DNA from: ZC4RG30 sp046047615
GTDB lineage: Bacteria; Pseudomonadota; Gammaproteobacteria; Steroidobacterales; Steroidobacteraceae
Length of the DNA: 64,000 nt
Direction: 5' to 3'
NCBI GenBank assembly: GCA_046047615.1
Contig: JBJOHO010000067.1
Coordinates: 61,536-125,535 of the forward strand
Below the pieces are notes generated by a model, which did not search any database, was not told the DNA's origin, and saw nothing but the letters and a program-made list of their open reading frames with translations. Made by a program: the position numbers and the translations under genes. Position 1 is the first letter of the stretch; each line of letters begins with the position of its first letter. Shown here piece by piece: positions 15,433 to 27,689 of this stretch.

Positions 15433-16206
15433 GTGCCTACGGCCGCGCCGGAGCCGCGCAGCCGCGTCTATCGCGGCCGCGTGACGCACCGGCGCCTGGG
15501 CAAGGTGGACAACCGCTTCCGCTACGGGTTGTTCATGCTCTACCTGGACCTGGCGGAGCTGCCGTCCCTGTTCGACCGTTTCTGGCTCTGGTCGGCGCGC
15601 CGACCGGCGCTGGCCCGTTTCCATCGCGCCGATTACCTCGGCGACCCCGCGCGGCCGCTGGCCGACTGCGTGCGCGACCGCATCCGTGAGGAACTGGGTT
15701 GGGCGCCGGACGGGCCGATCCGCCTGCTGACGCACCTGCGCTACTTCGGCTACTGCTTCAACCCGGTGTCGTTCTACTACTGCTTCGATGCCGACGGGCA
15801 GCTGCAGGTGATCGTCGCCGAAATCACCAATACGCCCTGGGACGAGCGCCACAGCTACGTGCTGCAGGCCCGGCCCGGGGCCGGCGTGCAGCGCTTCGCC
15901 TTCGCCAAGCAGTTCCACGTCTCGCCATTCATGCCGATGGAGCAGCAGTACCACTGGCACTTCAGCGAGCCCGGTGAACGGCTGGCCGTCTACATGGAAA
16001 ACCGCCAGGACGGCCGGCGCCTCTTCGATGCCGCCCTTGAACTGCAGGCGGCGCCGGTGACGGGCGGCAGTCTTGCGCGGGCACTGCTGCGCTTCCCGGC
16101 GATGACGGCCGTGGTGGCCTGGCGCATCTACTGGCAAGCCCTGCGCCTGCTCTTGAAAAAAGCGGTGTTCCACCCGCATCCTGCCGGCACCCGCAAGGGG
16201 GCATGA
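15433..16206 (+). CDS. DUF1365 family protein
   Basis: A 257-residue protein of the DUF1365 family: RVYRGRVTHRRLGKVDNRFRYGLFMLYLDL at the start (split RVYRGRVTH, FRYGLFMLYLDL), LLTHLRYFGYCFNPVSFYYCFD (LRYFGYCFNPVSFYYC), FAKQFHVSPFMPM and a C-terminal TAVVAWRIYWQALRLLLKK. The reaction is unknown, but the family is repeatedly encoded beside CFA-like methyltransferases and flavoproteins in lipid clusters. Start is GTG at 15433, 5 bases after the desaturase stop. Its stop overlaps the next start by ATGA. Confidence 0.85.
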   Translation: MPTAAPEPRSRVYRGRVTHRRLGKVDNRFRYGLFMLYLDLAELPSLFDRFWLWSARRPALARFHRADYLGDPARPLADCVRDRIREELGWAPDGPIRLLTHLRYFGYCFNPVSFYYCFDADGQLQVIVAEITNTPWDERHSYVLQARPGAGVQRFAFAKQFHVSPFMPMEQQYHWHFSEPGERLAVYMENRQDGRRLFDAALELQAAPVTGGSLARALLRFPAMTAVVAWRIYWQALRLLLKKAVFHPHPAGTRKGA

Positions 16207-17518
16207 CAACAACAGGGGGCCCGATGAGCACCGCCGGTAGCAAGCCGACGATCATCCCGCAAGACGACCCGTCCGCGAGCCAGGCAGACGCCATTGGAAG
16301 CGCGCTGGTGCGTCTGGCACGGCGGCAACTGCTGCAGCAGCTTCAGCAACTGCGGCACGGGCAACTGCACCTGCGCGAGGGCGCCAGCCTGCACAGCTTC
16401 GGCCGTCCCGACGGGCGCTGCGGGCTGTCGGCAACGATCACCGTCGACCATCCCCGCTTCTGGGCGGATGCCGCCTTCGGCGGCACCACCGGTGCCGGCG
16501 AGAGCTACATCCACGGCCACTGGCACTGCGACGACCTCACCGCGCTGATCCGCATCATGGTGGTCAACCGCCATGTCATGGAGGGCATGGAGGGCAGCCT
16601 CACCTGGCTGCGCGAGTCGGCGCGCCGGGCGCTGCACTGGGCCCACCGCAACAGCAAGGCCGGCAGCGCACGCAACATCGCCGCCCACTACGACCTGGGC
16701 AACGAGCTGTACGAGCTGATGCTCGACAGCACCATGGCCTATTCCTGCGGCATCTTCGACAGCGAAGCCAGCACGCTGGAGGACGCGTCCGTCGCCAAGT
16801 TCGATGCCACCTGCCGCAAGCTGGGGCTGTGCGCCGGCGACCATCTGGTGGAGATCGGCACCGGCTGGGGTGGCCTCGCGATCCACGCGGCCACGCACTA
16901 TGGCTGCCGGGTCACGACCACCACGATCTCGCGCCAGCAGCATGACTACGCGCGCGACAAGATCGCGCGTCTGGGCCTCGCCGACCGCATCACGCTGCTG
17001 TTCCAGGACTACCGCGACCTCAGCGGCCAGTACGACAAGCTGGTCTCCATCGAGATGATCGAGGCCGTCGGTGCACACTACCTCGACACCTACTTCGCCA
17101 AGTGCGCCTCGCTGCTCAAGCCCGAGGGCGCGATGCTGCTGCAGGCCATCACGATCCAGGACCAGCATTACGCCGCCGCCGTGCGCTCGGTCGATTTCAT
17201 CAAGCAGTTCGTGTTTCCCGGCAGCTTCATTCCGTCGGTGACGGCCATCGCCGACTCGGTCACGCGGGCCACGGACCTGAAGATCTTCAACCTCGAGGAC
17301 ATCGGCCCGCACTACGCGCGCACGCTGCGCGAATGGCGCCTGCGCTTCATGGCACGGCTCGACGAGGTGCGGGCCATGGGCTACCCGGACAGCTTCATCC
17401 GGCTGTGGGAGTTCTACCTGTGCTACTGCGAGGGCGGCTACGAGGAACGCCAGCTGGGTGACGTGCAGGTGCTGCTGACCAAGCCGGCCTGCCGGCTGCC
17501 CCCGGTCATCGCCCGCGC

Positions 17519-17522
<4 letters not shown>
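16203..17522 (+). CDS. Cyclopropane-fatty-acyl-phospholipid synthase family methyltransferase
   Basis: A 439-residue SAM-dependent methyltransferase of the CFA synthase family, acting on double bonds of membrane lipid acyl chains. Seen: an N-terminal lipid-binding-like domain, AAHYDLGNELYELMLD, SCGIF, the SAM loop VEIGTGWGGLAIHAA, VSIEMIEAVG and FPGSFIPSV. Start may be ATG 16203 (overlapping DUF1365) or ATG 16224, which has the better AGGGGG ribosome site. Family members make cyclopropane, methyl-branched or methylene products; which one is made here is not clear. Coupled by ATGA to the FAD oxidoreductase. Confidence 0.9.
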
Positions 17523-18958
<1,436 letters not shown>

Positions 18959-19809
18959 AGGCCACCAGCACGCCGTCGCGCGTGAAGATGCGCGCACGCG
19001 CCAGCCCCCGGCCACCCGAGGCGCTGGGGCTGTCCATGCTGTAGAGCAGCCAGTCGTCAACGCGCACCGGCCGGTGGAACCACATCGCGTGGTCGATGCT
19101 GGCCACCACCATGCCCGGGGTCAGCATGGTGACGCCATGGGGCCGCATCGCCGTGCCGATCAGGCTGAAATCCGACGCGTAGGCCAGCAGCACGTGGTGC
19201 AGCAGCGGATCATCCGGCAAGCGGTCCGGCGCGCGGAACCAGACCTCCTGGCGCGGCGGTTCGCACCGCGGCCGCAGCGGATCGATCGGCTGCACCATGC
19301 GGAATTCGAAGGGCAGCGGCTGGTCGATGAACCGCAACGCGGCAGCCGGCAGCCGCGCACGGACGGCAGCAGGCACATCGAAGAGGTCCGGCAGTCCTTC
19401 CGGTCCCGGCAGGTCCGCGGGCATCGGATCCTGGTGCTCCATGCCCGGCTCCGGCACCTGGAAAGACGCCGACAGGTGGAAAATCTGCTGGCCATGCTGG
19501 ATGGCGATCACGCGGCGGCTGCTGAAGCTGTGGCCATCCCGGCTGCGGTCCACCTCGTAGAGGATGGGCGCGGTGTGGTCGCCCCGGCGCAGGAAATACG
19601 CGTGCAGCGAATGGACCAGGCGTCCCTCGGTGGTGGCATAGGCGGCCGACAGGGCCTGTCCGAGCACCTGGCCACCGAAGACCTGCTCGCGGCCGATGTC
19701 GCGGCTCTGGCCGCGGAACAGGTCCAGTTCGAGGCGCTCCAGGCGCAGCAGCCGCAGCAGGTCTGCCAGTGGTGCATGCATCGGCGGGTGCCCCTCGCTG
19801 CGGCGCGGC

Positions 19810-20856
19810 TCAAGCGCCGGCGCCGGCCTCGGTGACACCCAGCCGCTGGTGCATGACGGGACTGGTGGTCGTGTACTGCAGGAACTGGCGCTTGCCCGGG
19901 TAGAGATGGGCCTGGATGGCGAAGGCCGCCAGCGCCGCCTCGTGGAAGCCCGACAGGATCAGCTTCTTCTTGCCCGGGTAGGTGTTGATGTCGCCGACCG
20001 CAAAGATGCCCGGCACATTGGTCTGGAACTTCTCGGTATCGACCTTGAGGGCCTTCTTCTCCAGCTCCAGCCCCCACTCGGCGATCGGTCCCAGCTTGGG
20101 TGCGAGGCCGAAGAAGGCCAGCACGCGCTCGGCGGCCAGCGGATGGCGCGTGCCATCACTGCCCTTGACCACGACGCCGGCGAACGCCTCGCCCTCCTTC
20201 AGCAGGGACTCGGCCACGCCCTCGATGAAACGGATGCGGCCGGCGGCGACCAGTTCGTGCATCTTCGCCACCGACGCCGGCGCGCCACGGAACTCCGGCC
20301 GGCGGTGCACCAGCGTGAGGCTGGCCGCCTTGTCGGCGAGGTCGAGGGTCCAGTCGAGGGCGGAATCGCCGCCGCCAAAGATGACCAGATGCCGGCCGTG
20401 GAACTCCGCCGCGTTCTTGACGCGGTAGAACACGTGGCTGCCCTCGAAGGCGTCGATGCCCTCGACACCGAGGCGGCGCGGCTGGAAGGAGCCGACACCA
20501 CCGGCGATGACGAGGGTGCCGGCGTCAAAGCGCAGACCGCCGGCGGTGTGCACGTCGAAACGGCCATCCTCACGGCGCTGCACCACGGTGACCTCCTGGC
20601 CCAGGTGCAACGTGGCGCCGAACGGCGCGATCTGCTGCAACAGGCGGTCGATCAGCTCCTGGGCACCGCAGACGGGCAGCGCGGGAATGTCGTAGATCGG
20701 CTTCTCCGGATAGAGCTCGGTGCACTGCCCCCCGGGCGCCGCGAGCGAATCGACCAGATGGGCCTTGATGCCCAGCAGGCCCAGTTCGAAGACCTGGAAC
20801 AGGCCACAGGGACCCGCGCCAACGATGACCACCTCGGTCTGGATGACGTCACTCAA
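19810..20856 (-). CDS. Ferredoxin-NADP+ reductase, thioredoxin-reductase-like type
   Basis: A 348-residue flavoprotein: FAD motif GAGPCG (13-18), GGQCTELYPEKPIYDIP, NADPH motif VIFGGGDSALDWTL, and the second FAD motif GIFAVGDINTYPGKKKLILSGFHEAA (split GDINTYPG, SGFHEA). It lacks the CxxC redox pair of true thioredoxin reductases, which places it with YumC-type ferredoxin/flavodoxin reductases. It passes electrons between NADPH and a small iron-sulfur or flavin carrier. It lies 15 bases after a small Cys-containing protein and 28 bases before tesB. Confidence 0.88.
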   Translation of the reverse strand: MSDVIQTEVVIVGAGPCGLFQVFELGLLGIKAHLVDSLAAPGGQCTELYPEKPIYDIPALPVCGAQELIDRLLQQIAPFGATLHLGQEVTVVQRREDGRFDVHTAGGLRFDAGTLVIAGGVGSFQPRRLGVEGIDAFEGSHVFYRVKNAAEFHGRHLVIFGGGDSALDWTLDLADKAASLTLVHRRPEFRGAPASVAKMHELVAAGRIRFIEGVAESLLKEGEAFAGVVVKGSDGTRHPLAAERVLAFFGLAPKLGPIAEWGLELEKKALKVDTEKFQTNVPGIFAVGDINTYPGKKKLILSGFHEAALAAFAIQAHLYPGKRQFLQYTTTSPVMHQRLGVTEAGAGA

Positions 20857-20871
20857 GGGGAAGCTCCTGGC

Positions 20872-21174
20872 TCAGGCCCGGCCGGCGTTGGAGTCGGTCG
20901 GTGTGTGGAAGTATTCGCTGTCGGAAGCCAGTTCGTTGGTCAGGCGCCGCAGTTCCTGCAGGCGCGCCTCGGCCGTGCTGATGGGCATGCAGTCCTGGCA
21001 GCGTGCGTCGCCGCAAGGCTGGCGCGAGTAGAGCCAGTACTGGATGGCGCCGGCCAGCAGGCCATCGGCGATGTCCCAGAGATCGGCATCCTTGTCCTTC
21101 TCGGCCAGCTTGTTGCCAAGGTCGACGGCCTTGGAGAACGCGGCATCGAAGCTTTCGTGGGCGGTGCTGCTCAT
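20872..21174 (-). CDS. Small Cys-containing protein, unknown
   Basis: A 100-residue protein I do not recognise. The N-terminal half is helical (AFSKAVDLGNKLAEKD, DLWDIADGLLAGAIQYWLY). A cluster C54-x4-C59-x2-C62 follows, then a charged helix (AEARLQELRRLTNELAS). Three close Cys suggest a metal or disulfide site. The ATG at 21174 overlaps the stop of the DUF3313 gene by ATGA, and the FNR gene follows within 15 bases, so it is a coupled member of this operon. Confidence 0.65.
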   Translation of the reverse strand: MSSTAHESFDAAFSKAVDLGNKLAEKDKDADLWDIADGLLAGAIQYWLYSRQPCGDARCQDCMPISTAEARLQELRRLTNELASDSEYFHTPTDSNAGRA

Positions 21175-21908
21175 CGGGTCTCGCTGGGTTTCGGAACGGT
21201 GTCGGGCACGGCCTGCGCGGCGTGGATCTGGCGGCGCAACAGGCGCACCCAGTTGCCCATCAGTTGCCGCAGGTCGGCGGCATTGGTGATGTCGTTGGCC
21301 AGGCGCAGGTCCGGATGGCGCAGGGTCTCGCGGCGGTCGACGATGCGCGCCAGCAGCGTGCCGGTCTGCGAATCGCGCAGCTCCGCAACCAACGTGGCCT
21401 CGGCCGCGGACAGCACATAGGCCCAACGCTGGGCGGCGTCGCGGACTTCCGGCGCGAAGACGTCGAGGTCGACGATGGCGACACGCAGGTCGAGCACCTG
21501 CGGACCGACGCCATCGACCACCGGCAGCCCGCCCTCGCCACGCGGGAACTGCTCGCGGAAGGTCGCGTCGGCCAGCTTGCGCAGGTCCTCGCGCAGCCGC
21601 CCGGCGTCGGCGTCCTTGATGTCGGGATGCTGGCGCGCCCACAGCCGCGCGAAGTCGACCTCGACCGGCGCCAGCCGCAGTTGCCGGTAGGTCGCCAAAC
21701 TGGCACCGGGCCGCAGATGGAGCTCATCGAAGGCCCAGGAGCGCTGCCGCACCAGCTCCGCCGCATCCGCGGGCGGGGGTGGAACATCGCGCGGCCGCTG
21801 GGCCGGTGAGACGCCGGGCGCGAGCAGGGCCGCGGCCATCAGGGTGAACAGGGCCGGACGCAACCATGCGCCGGGACGTCGGATCGCAGGCAGGTGGAAC
21901 GTGTTCAT
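21171..21908 (-). CDS. DUF3313-like exported protein
   Basis: A 245-residue protein with an N-terminal signal (hydrophobic LRPALFTLMAAALLAPGVSPA, about residues 16-36). The mature part has HLRPGASLATYRQLRLAPVEVDFA, QVLDLRVAIVDLDVFAPE, AEATLVAELRDSQTGTLLARIVDRRE and a final NWVRLLRRQI helix, the pattern of DUF3313/envelope lipoprotein-like proteins; no lipobox Cys is present. Function is unknown. It starts 47 bases after the ABC exporter gene and is coupled to the next gene. Confidence 0.7.
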   Translation of the reverse strand: MNTFHLPAIRRPGAWLRPALFTLMAAALLAPGVSPAQRPRDVPPPPADAAELVRQRSWAFDELHLRPGASLATYRQLRLAPVEVDFARLWARQHPDIKDADAGRLREDLRKLADATFREQFPRGEGGLPVVDGVGPQVLDLRVAIVDLDVFAPEVRDAAQRWAYVLSAAEATLVAELRDSQTGTLLARIVDRRETLRHPDLRLANDITNAADLRQLMGNWVRLLRRQIHAAQAVPDTVPKPSETR

Positions 21909-21955
21909 CCAAAGATTATACCCGCCGGGAGCGGCCGGCGCGGCGCGGGGGCGCG

Positions 21956-23809
21956 TCAGCGGTAACCGCGTGCCTGCAGCGCGAACAGCCGCGCGTACTG
22001 GCCGCCCGCCTGCATCAGGGCCTCATGGCTGCCCAGCTCCACCAGCCGGCCACGGTCAAGCACGGCGATCTGGTCCGCCATGCGCACGGTGGAGAAGCGG
22101 TGCGAGATCAGCACGGCAATGCGCTCGCGGGCCAGCTGGCGGAAGTGCTCGAAGACCTCGGCCTCGGCCTCGGCATCCATCGCGGCCGTGGGCTCGTCCA
22201 GCACCAGGATGTCGGCGCGGGTGCGCATGAAGGCCCGCGCCAGCGCCACCTTCTGCCATTGCCCGCCCGACAGCTCGCGGCCGTCGAGGAACCACTTGCC
22301 CAACTGCGTGTGGTAGCCCCCCGGAAGGCGCTCGATGAACTCCGCCGCGCGGCCCTTGGCCGCGGCCTCGCGCCAGCGTGCCTCGTCCTCGAAGTGCGGC
22401 TCGTCGCCGGCGCCGATGTTCTCGCCGACCTGCATCTGGTAGCGGGCGAAGTCCTGGAAGATCACGCCGATGCGCTCACGCAGCCGCGTCTCGTCCCACT
22501 CGCGCAGGTCCAGGCCATCCAGGAGGATGCGGCCTTCGGTGGGCGTGTAGAGCCGCGTCAGCAGCTTCACGAGCGTGGTCTTGCCCGAGCCGTTGGCGCC
22601 GACCAGCGCCAGGCTGCTGCCGGGTTTCAGGTGCAGGGTGATGTCGACCAGCGCCGGCTCGTCGTTGCCCGGATAGCGGAAGCCGACATGCTCGAAGCGC
22701 ACGCCGTCCTCGGGATGCGGCCCGGACAGCGCCGTGCCGGTGGGCGGCGCCACGGGCGCCTCGAGGTATTCGTGCAGCGTCGACAGGTAGAGGTTGTCCT
22801 CGTACAGGCCACTGACCGCGGTGAGCACGGAAGTGACCGCCTGCTGGCCCTGGCGCAGCAGCAGCACGTACAGGGTCATCTGGCCGACGCTGATCCGGCC
22901 GCCGACCGCCGCCAGCGCGACCCAGGCGTAGGCGGCATAGAGGATCAGCGTTGCCAGCAGGCCGAGCAGGAAGCCCCAACTCTCGCGGCGCCGGGCGAGC
23001 TTGCTGTCCTCGGCATAGAGCCGCTGGAAGATGTCCTGGTAGCGGCCCAGCAATCGCCGTCCGAGGCCATAGAGCTTGACCTCCTTGGCGTGGTCTTCGC
23101 GCGCCAGCACCGTCTCCAGGTAGTCCTGCATGCGCTTTTCGGCGGAGCGCCAGCGGAACAGGCGGAAGGCGTCAGCGGAGAACTTGGTCTCGACGACGAA
23201 GCCCGGCAGCCCGGCCAGCAGCAGCACCACCACGGCCCACGGCGAGTACGGCAGCAGCAAGGCCGCGCAACTGGCCAGCGACACCAGGTTCTGCGCCAAC
23301 CCGAAGCTGCGCAGCACCAGACTCATCGGCCGCTGCGAGGCCTCGCGGCGCGCGCGTGTCAGGCGGTCGTAGAAGGCCGAGTCCTCGAACTGCGCCATCT
23401 CCAGCTGCAGTGCCTTCTCGAGGATCAGCACGTTGATGCGGTGGCCGAGCTGGATGCGCAGCAGGTAGCGGGCGTAGTTGAGGGCCCTGTTCACCAGCGC
23501 CAGCGCCAGCACGATGCCACCCTCGGCGGCCACCAGCGTGAGCACGCGCGTGCTGCCGATGCCCTCTCCGGCAGCCGCGGCAATGACCGCATCAACCAGC
23601 AGCGCCCCGACCCAGGCGATGGCGGCCGGCAGCAGGCCGGCGACCAGGGTCAGCAGGCCCAGCCACAGCGCCAGTGCCGGCCGGGTGTCCCAGACCAGGC
23701 GGATGGCGATGCGGCTGTAACGGAACACCGACAGGAACTCGCGCGCCAGCTGGCGCAACTCCGGCGGCGGTGGCGGTTGCAGCGGCGGCGGGCGACGCAT
23801 GGTGGTCAT
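21956..23809 (-). CDS. ABC exporter, fused permease and ATPase
   Basis: A 617-residue half-transporter. The N-terminal membrane domain (about residues 30-320, six helices) is followed by the ATPase domain with Walker A LVGANGSGKTTLVKLL, signature LSGGQWQKVALARAF, Walker B ILVLDEPTAAMDA and switch His in LISHRFSTVR. The substrate is unknown; the type is often used for peptides, lipids or drugs. The ATG at 23809 overlaps the stop of the upstream membrane winged-helix gene (ATGA), so the regulator-like protein and exporter are translated together. Confidence 0.85.
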   Translation of the reverse strand: MTTMRRPPPLQPPPPPELRQLAREFLSVFRYSRIAIRLVWDTRPALALWLGLLTLVAGLLPAAIAWVGALLVDAVIAAAAGEGIGSTRVLTLVAAEGGIVLALALVNRALNYARYLLRIQLGHRINVLILEKALQLEMAQFEDSAFYDRLTRARREASQRPMSLVLRSFGLAQNLVSLASCAALLLPYSPWAVVVLLLAGLPGFVVETKFSADAFRLFRWRSAEKRMQDYLETVLAREDHAKEVKLYGLGRRLLGRYQDIFQRLYAEDSKLARRRESWGFLLGLLATLILYAAYAWVALAAVGGRISVGQMTLYVLLLRQGQQAVTSVLTAVSGLYEDNLYLSTLHEYLEAPVAPPTGTALSGPHPEDGVRFEHVGFRYPGNDEPALVDITLHLKPGSSLALVGANGSGKTTLVKLLTRLYTPTEGRILLDGLDLREWDETRLRERIGVIFQDFARYQMQVGENIGAGDEPHFEDEARWREAAAKGRAAEFIERLPGGYHTQLGKWFLDGRELSGGQWQKVALARAFMRTRADILVLDEPTAAMDAEAEAEVFEHFRQLARERIAVLISHRFSTVRMADQIAVLDRGRLVELGSHEALMQAGGQYARLFALQARGYR

Positions 23810-25122
23810 CCGCCCGCCCCCGCCGCAGCCGGGAGGGCCCACAGGGCATTGCTGTCCAGCGGCGACGCCAGCAGCAGCCGCGCCTCCACCGGCCGGCCGC
23901 GCACGCCAACCACCTCATAGAGCGCCTCGAAGCTGCCGGTGTCGCCCACGGCCGCGCGCAGCGCGCGCAGACGCTCCGGACGGGCCAGCAGTTGCGCCAC
24001 TTCCTCCAGGCCGGCATCGCGCGTGCCGGCAATCACCAGATGGGCGTGGCCGGCGGGTCCACGGAAGGCCGCGACATAGCCGTAGTCGCGGAACGGGCTG
24101 GCGTCGTCGCGGGGACTGCCGGCCTCGCTCACGTAGGCCCGGCCGGTCCGTGTGTCGAGCAGCGTGTCGTAGGACGCATCGATGGAGAACCGTGAGGCGG
24201 AGAACAAGGGCATCTCGAGCAGACCCAGGCCACTGAGGTAGCCGATGTAGACCACATGGCCGCGCTTGAACTGGTCGGTGACCAGCTGCGAGGCCAGGCC
24301 CGTGTGCAGCTCGCCGCCGCCCGTGACGAGCACCGGCAGCGTCGCGCGCAGTGCCGCGGCGCTGGCCGTCGGCAGGTAGCCGAGGTCCAGGTCGAGGCTG
24401 CGCGCCGCAAAAGCGGGATCGGCCTGCTGGCGCTGCTGCAGCTCGCGCCGCGAATTGATGTCGAACTCGCGCACCAGGCGCGAGGGGACATGGAACGGGT
24501 CTGCAGGGTCGTGCTCGCCGAAGATGAAATAGTCGCCGAGCAGCACCTCGATGGGCGCGCCATCGGCGAGCAGTGGCTGCCACGGCGCCAGGGCTGCAGC
24601 CTCGCGGAGCTCCGCGGGAAAGGCGGGCCGCCGCCAGCGGTCCACGACCAGGACCACCACGACCAGCGCGAGGACCAGCACCAGCCACTGCAGCGCGCTG
24701 TGACGGCGCTGGGCGGGCGCTGCCTCCGGGGCGTCGACCGGCGACGTGGGGGCCGGCACGCACACCGGCAGCTCCAGCTGCAGCCGGTATTCGCCCCGCG
24801 GCAGCACCAGCCGCGGTGCGGCGGGGTCCTGGCGCGCGGCGTGCTGCTCCAGCCGTTGCCGCAGCTTGTGCGCACAGACGCGCACCAGCGTGTCCTGGGA
24901 GGGATCGAAACCGGCATCACGCCCGAGCGCCTCGACCGCGATCTCCAGTTCCTTGGGCGCATGGTCGCGGCGCGCGCAGTCCACGAGGTAGTCGAACAGG
25001 CGCAGCACCTGCGCCGAGCGGCCCAGCGCGCCGGAGGCGCGCAGGTTCGCGGCCTCCGCCAGCAAGGTCGCGAGGGCCTGCGGCGCGGGTGCAGTGTCGT
25101 CCGTGGAGGAGGCCGTCGGCAT
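23806..25122 (-). CDS. Membrane-anchored winged-helix protein
   Basis: A 438-residue protein in three parts. Residues about 10-110 resemble the winged-helix domain found at the N-terminus of transmembrane regulators (SAQVLRLFDYLVDCA, KELEIAVEALGRDAGFDPSQDTLVRVCAHKLRQRLEQH as split motifs; then RLVLPRGEYRLQL). A single membrane helix lies at about 147-166 (LVLVLALVVVVLVV), followed by RWRR. The remaining 270 residues would be periplasmic; I do not recognise them. This layout fits a one-piece signal-transducing transcription factor of the CadC/ToxR style. It is coupled to the ABC exporter downstream and divergent from typA. Confidence 0.65.
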   Translation of the reverse strand: MPTASSTDDTAPAPQALATLLAEAANLRASGALGRSAQVLRLFDYLVDCARRDHAPKELEIAVEALGRDAGFDPSQDTLVRVCAHKLRQRLEQHAARQDPAAPRLVLPRGEYRLQLELPVCVPAPTSPVDAPEAAPAQRRHSALQWLVLVLALVVVVLVVDRWRRPAFPAELREAAALAPWQPLLADGAPIEVLLGDYFIFGEHDPADPFHVPSRLVREFDINSRRELQQRQQADPAFAARSLDLDLGYLPTASAAALRATLPVLVTGGGELHTGLASQLVTDQFKRGHVVYIGYLSGLGLLEMPLFSASRFSIDASYDTLLDTRTGRAYVSEAGSPRDDASPFRDYGYVAAFRGPAGHAHLVIAGTRDAGLEEVAQLLARPERLRALRAAVGDTGSFEALYEVVGVRGRPVEARLLLASPLDSNALWALPAAAGAGG

Positions 25123-25222
25123 GGCGGGGCGCAGTCTAGCAGCACGGCGCTGGACAGCCGGGATTCAGGCAGCTGCAACGTGGAAGTGTTACCTTCGCGG
25201 CCCCTTTTCCCCGGTCCCTGCC

Positions 25223-27046
<1,824 letters not shown>

Positions 27047-27071
27047 TCAGCACGGTGCGATCATCGCCGCC

Positions 27072-27662
27072 ATGACACCCGTGACGCGCCTGCTGCTGGC
27101 CGCCTGCGCCCTGGGCTTCGGCCTGCAGCTGGTGGCCGAGGGCTGGCTGTTCGAGCACCTGGCCCTGTGGCCGCTCGACACCTCGCCCTACCCGCCGCTG
27201 TTCCGGCCCTGGCAGCTCGCCAGCTATGCCTTCCTGCACGGTGACTGGCTGCACTTGGCACTCAATGGCTATGCGCTGTACCTGTTCGGCAGCGAAATCG
27301 AAGCGCTGATGGGCCCGCGGCGCTTCGCGATCTACTTCGCGGCCTGCGTCGTCGGCGCCGGGCTCACGCAACTGGGCTGGTCGATGGTGGTGCAGGCCGG
27401 CGCGATCCCCACGGTCGGGGCCTCCGGCGGCATCTTCGGCCTGCTGCTGGCCTATGGCTGGGCCTTCCCGCGCCGCAAGCTCATGCCGCTGCTGCCGCCC
27501 ATCCCCATGCCTGCCTGGGTCTTCGTCAGCCTCTACGCCGCCATCGAGCTGTGGTTCGGCGTCAGCGGCACGCTCGCCGGCGTGGCGCACTTCGCGCATC
27601 TGGGGGGCATGGTCGCAGGCCTGGTGCTGCTGCTGGTCTGGCGGCTGCGGCCGCTGGAATAG
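27072..27662 (+). CDS. Rhomboid family intramembrane serine protease
   Basis: A 196-residue protein with six hydrophobic segments. The catalytic Ser is S118 in GASGGIFG and the His is H176 in HFAHLGGM, the HxxHLGG pattern; LHGDWLHLALNGYAL gives the family's N-terminal loop. Rhomboids cut membrane proteins inside or near the bilayer; the substrate is unknown. It starts 25 bases after typA and may be co-transcribed. Confidence 0.9.
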   Translation: MTPVTRLLLAACALGFGLQLVAEGWLFEHLALWPLDTSPYPPLFRPWQLASYAFLHGDWLHLALNGYALYLFGSEIEALMGPRRFAIYFAACVVGAGLTQLGWSMVVQAGAIPTVGASGGIFGLLLAYGWAFPRRKLMPLLPPIPMPAWVFVSLYAAIELWFGVSGTLAGVAHFAHLGGMVAGLVLLLVWRLRPLE

Positions 27663-27689
27663 GCGCGGCCTGTCGCGCTGCTGCCGGGC

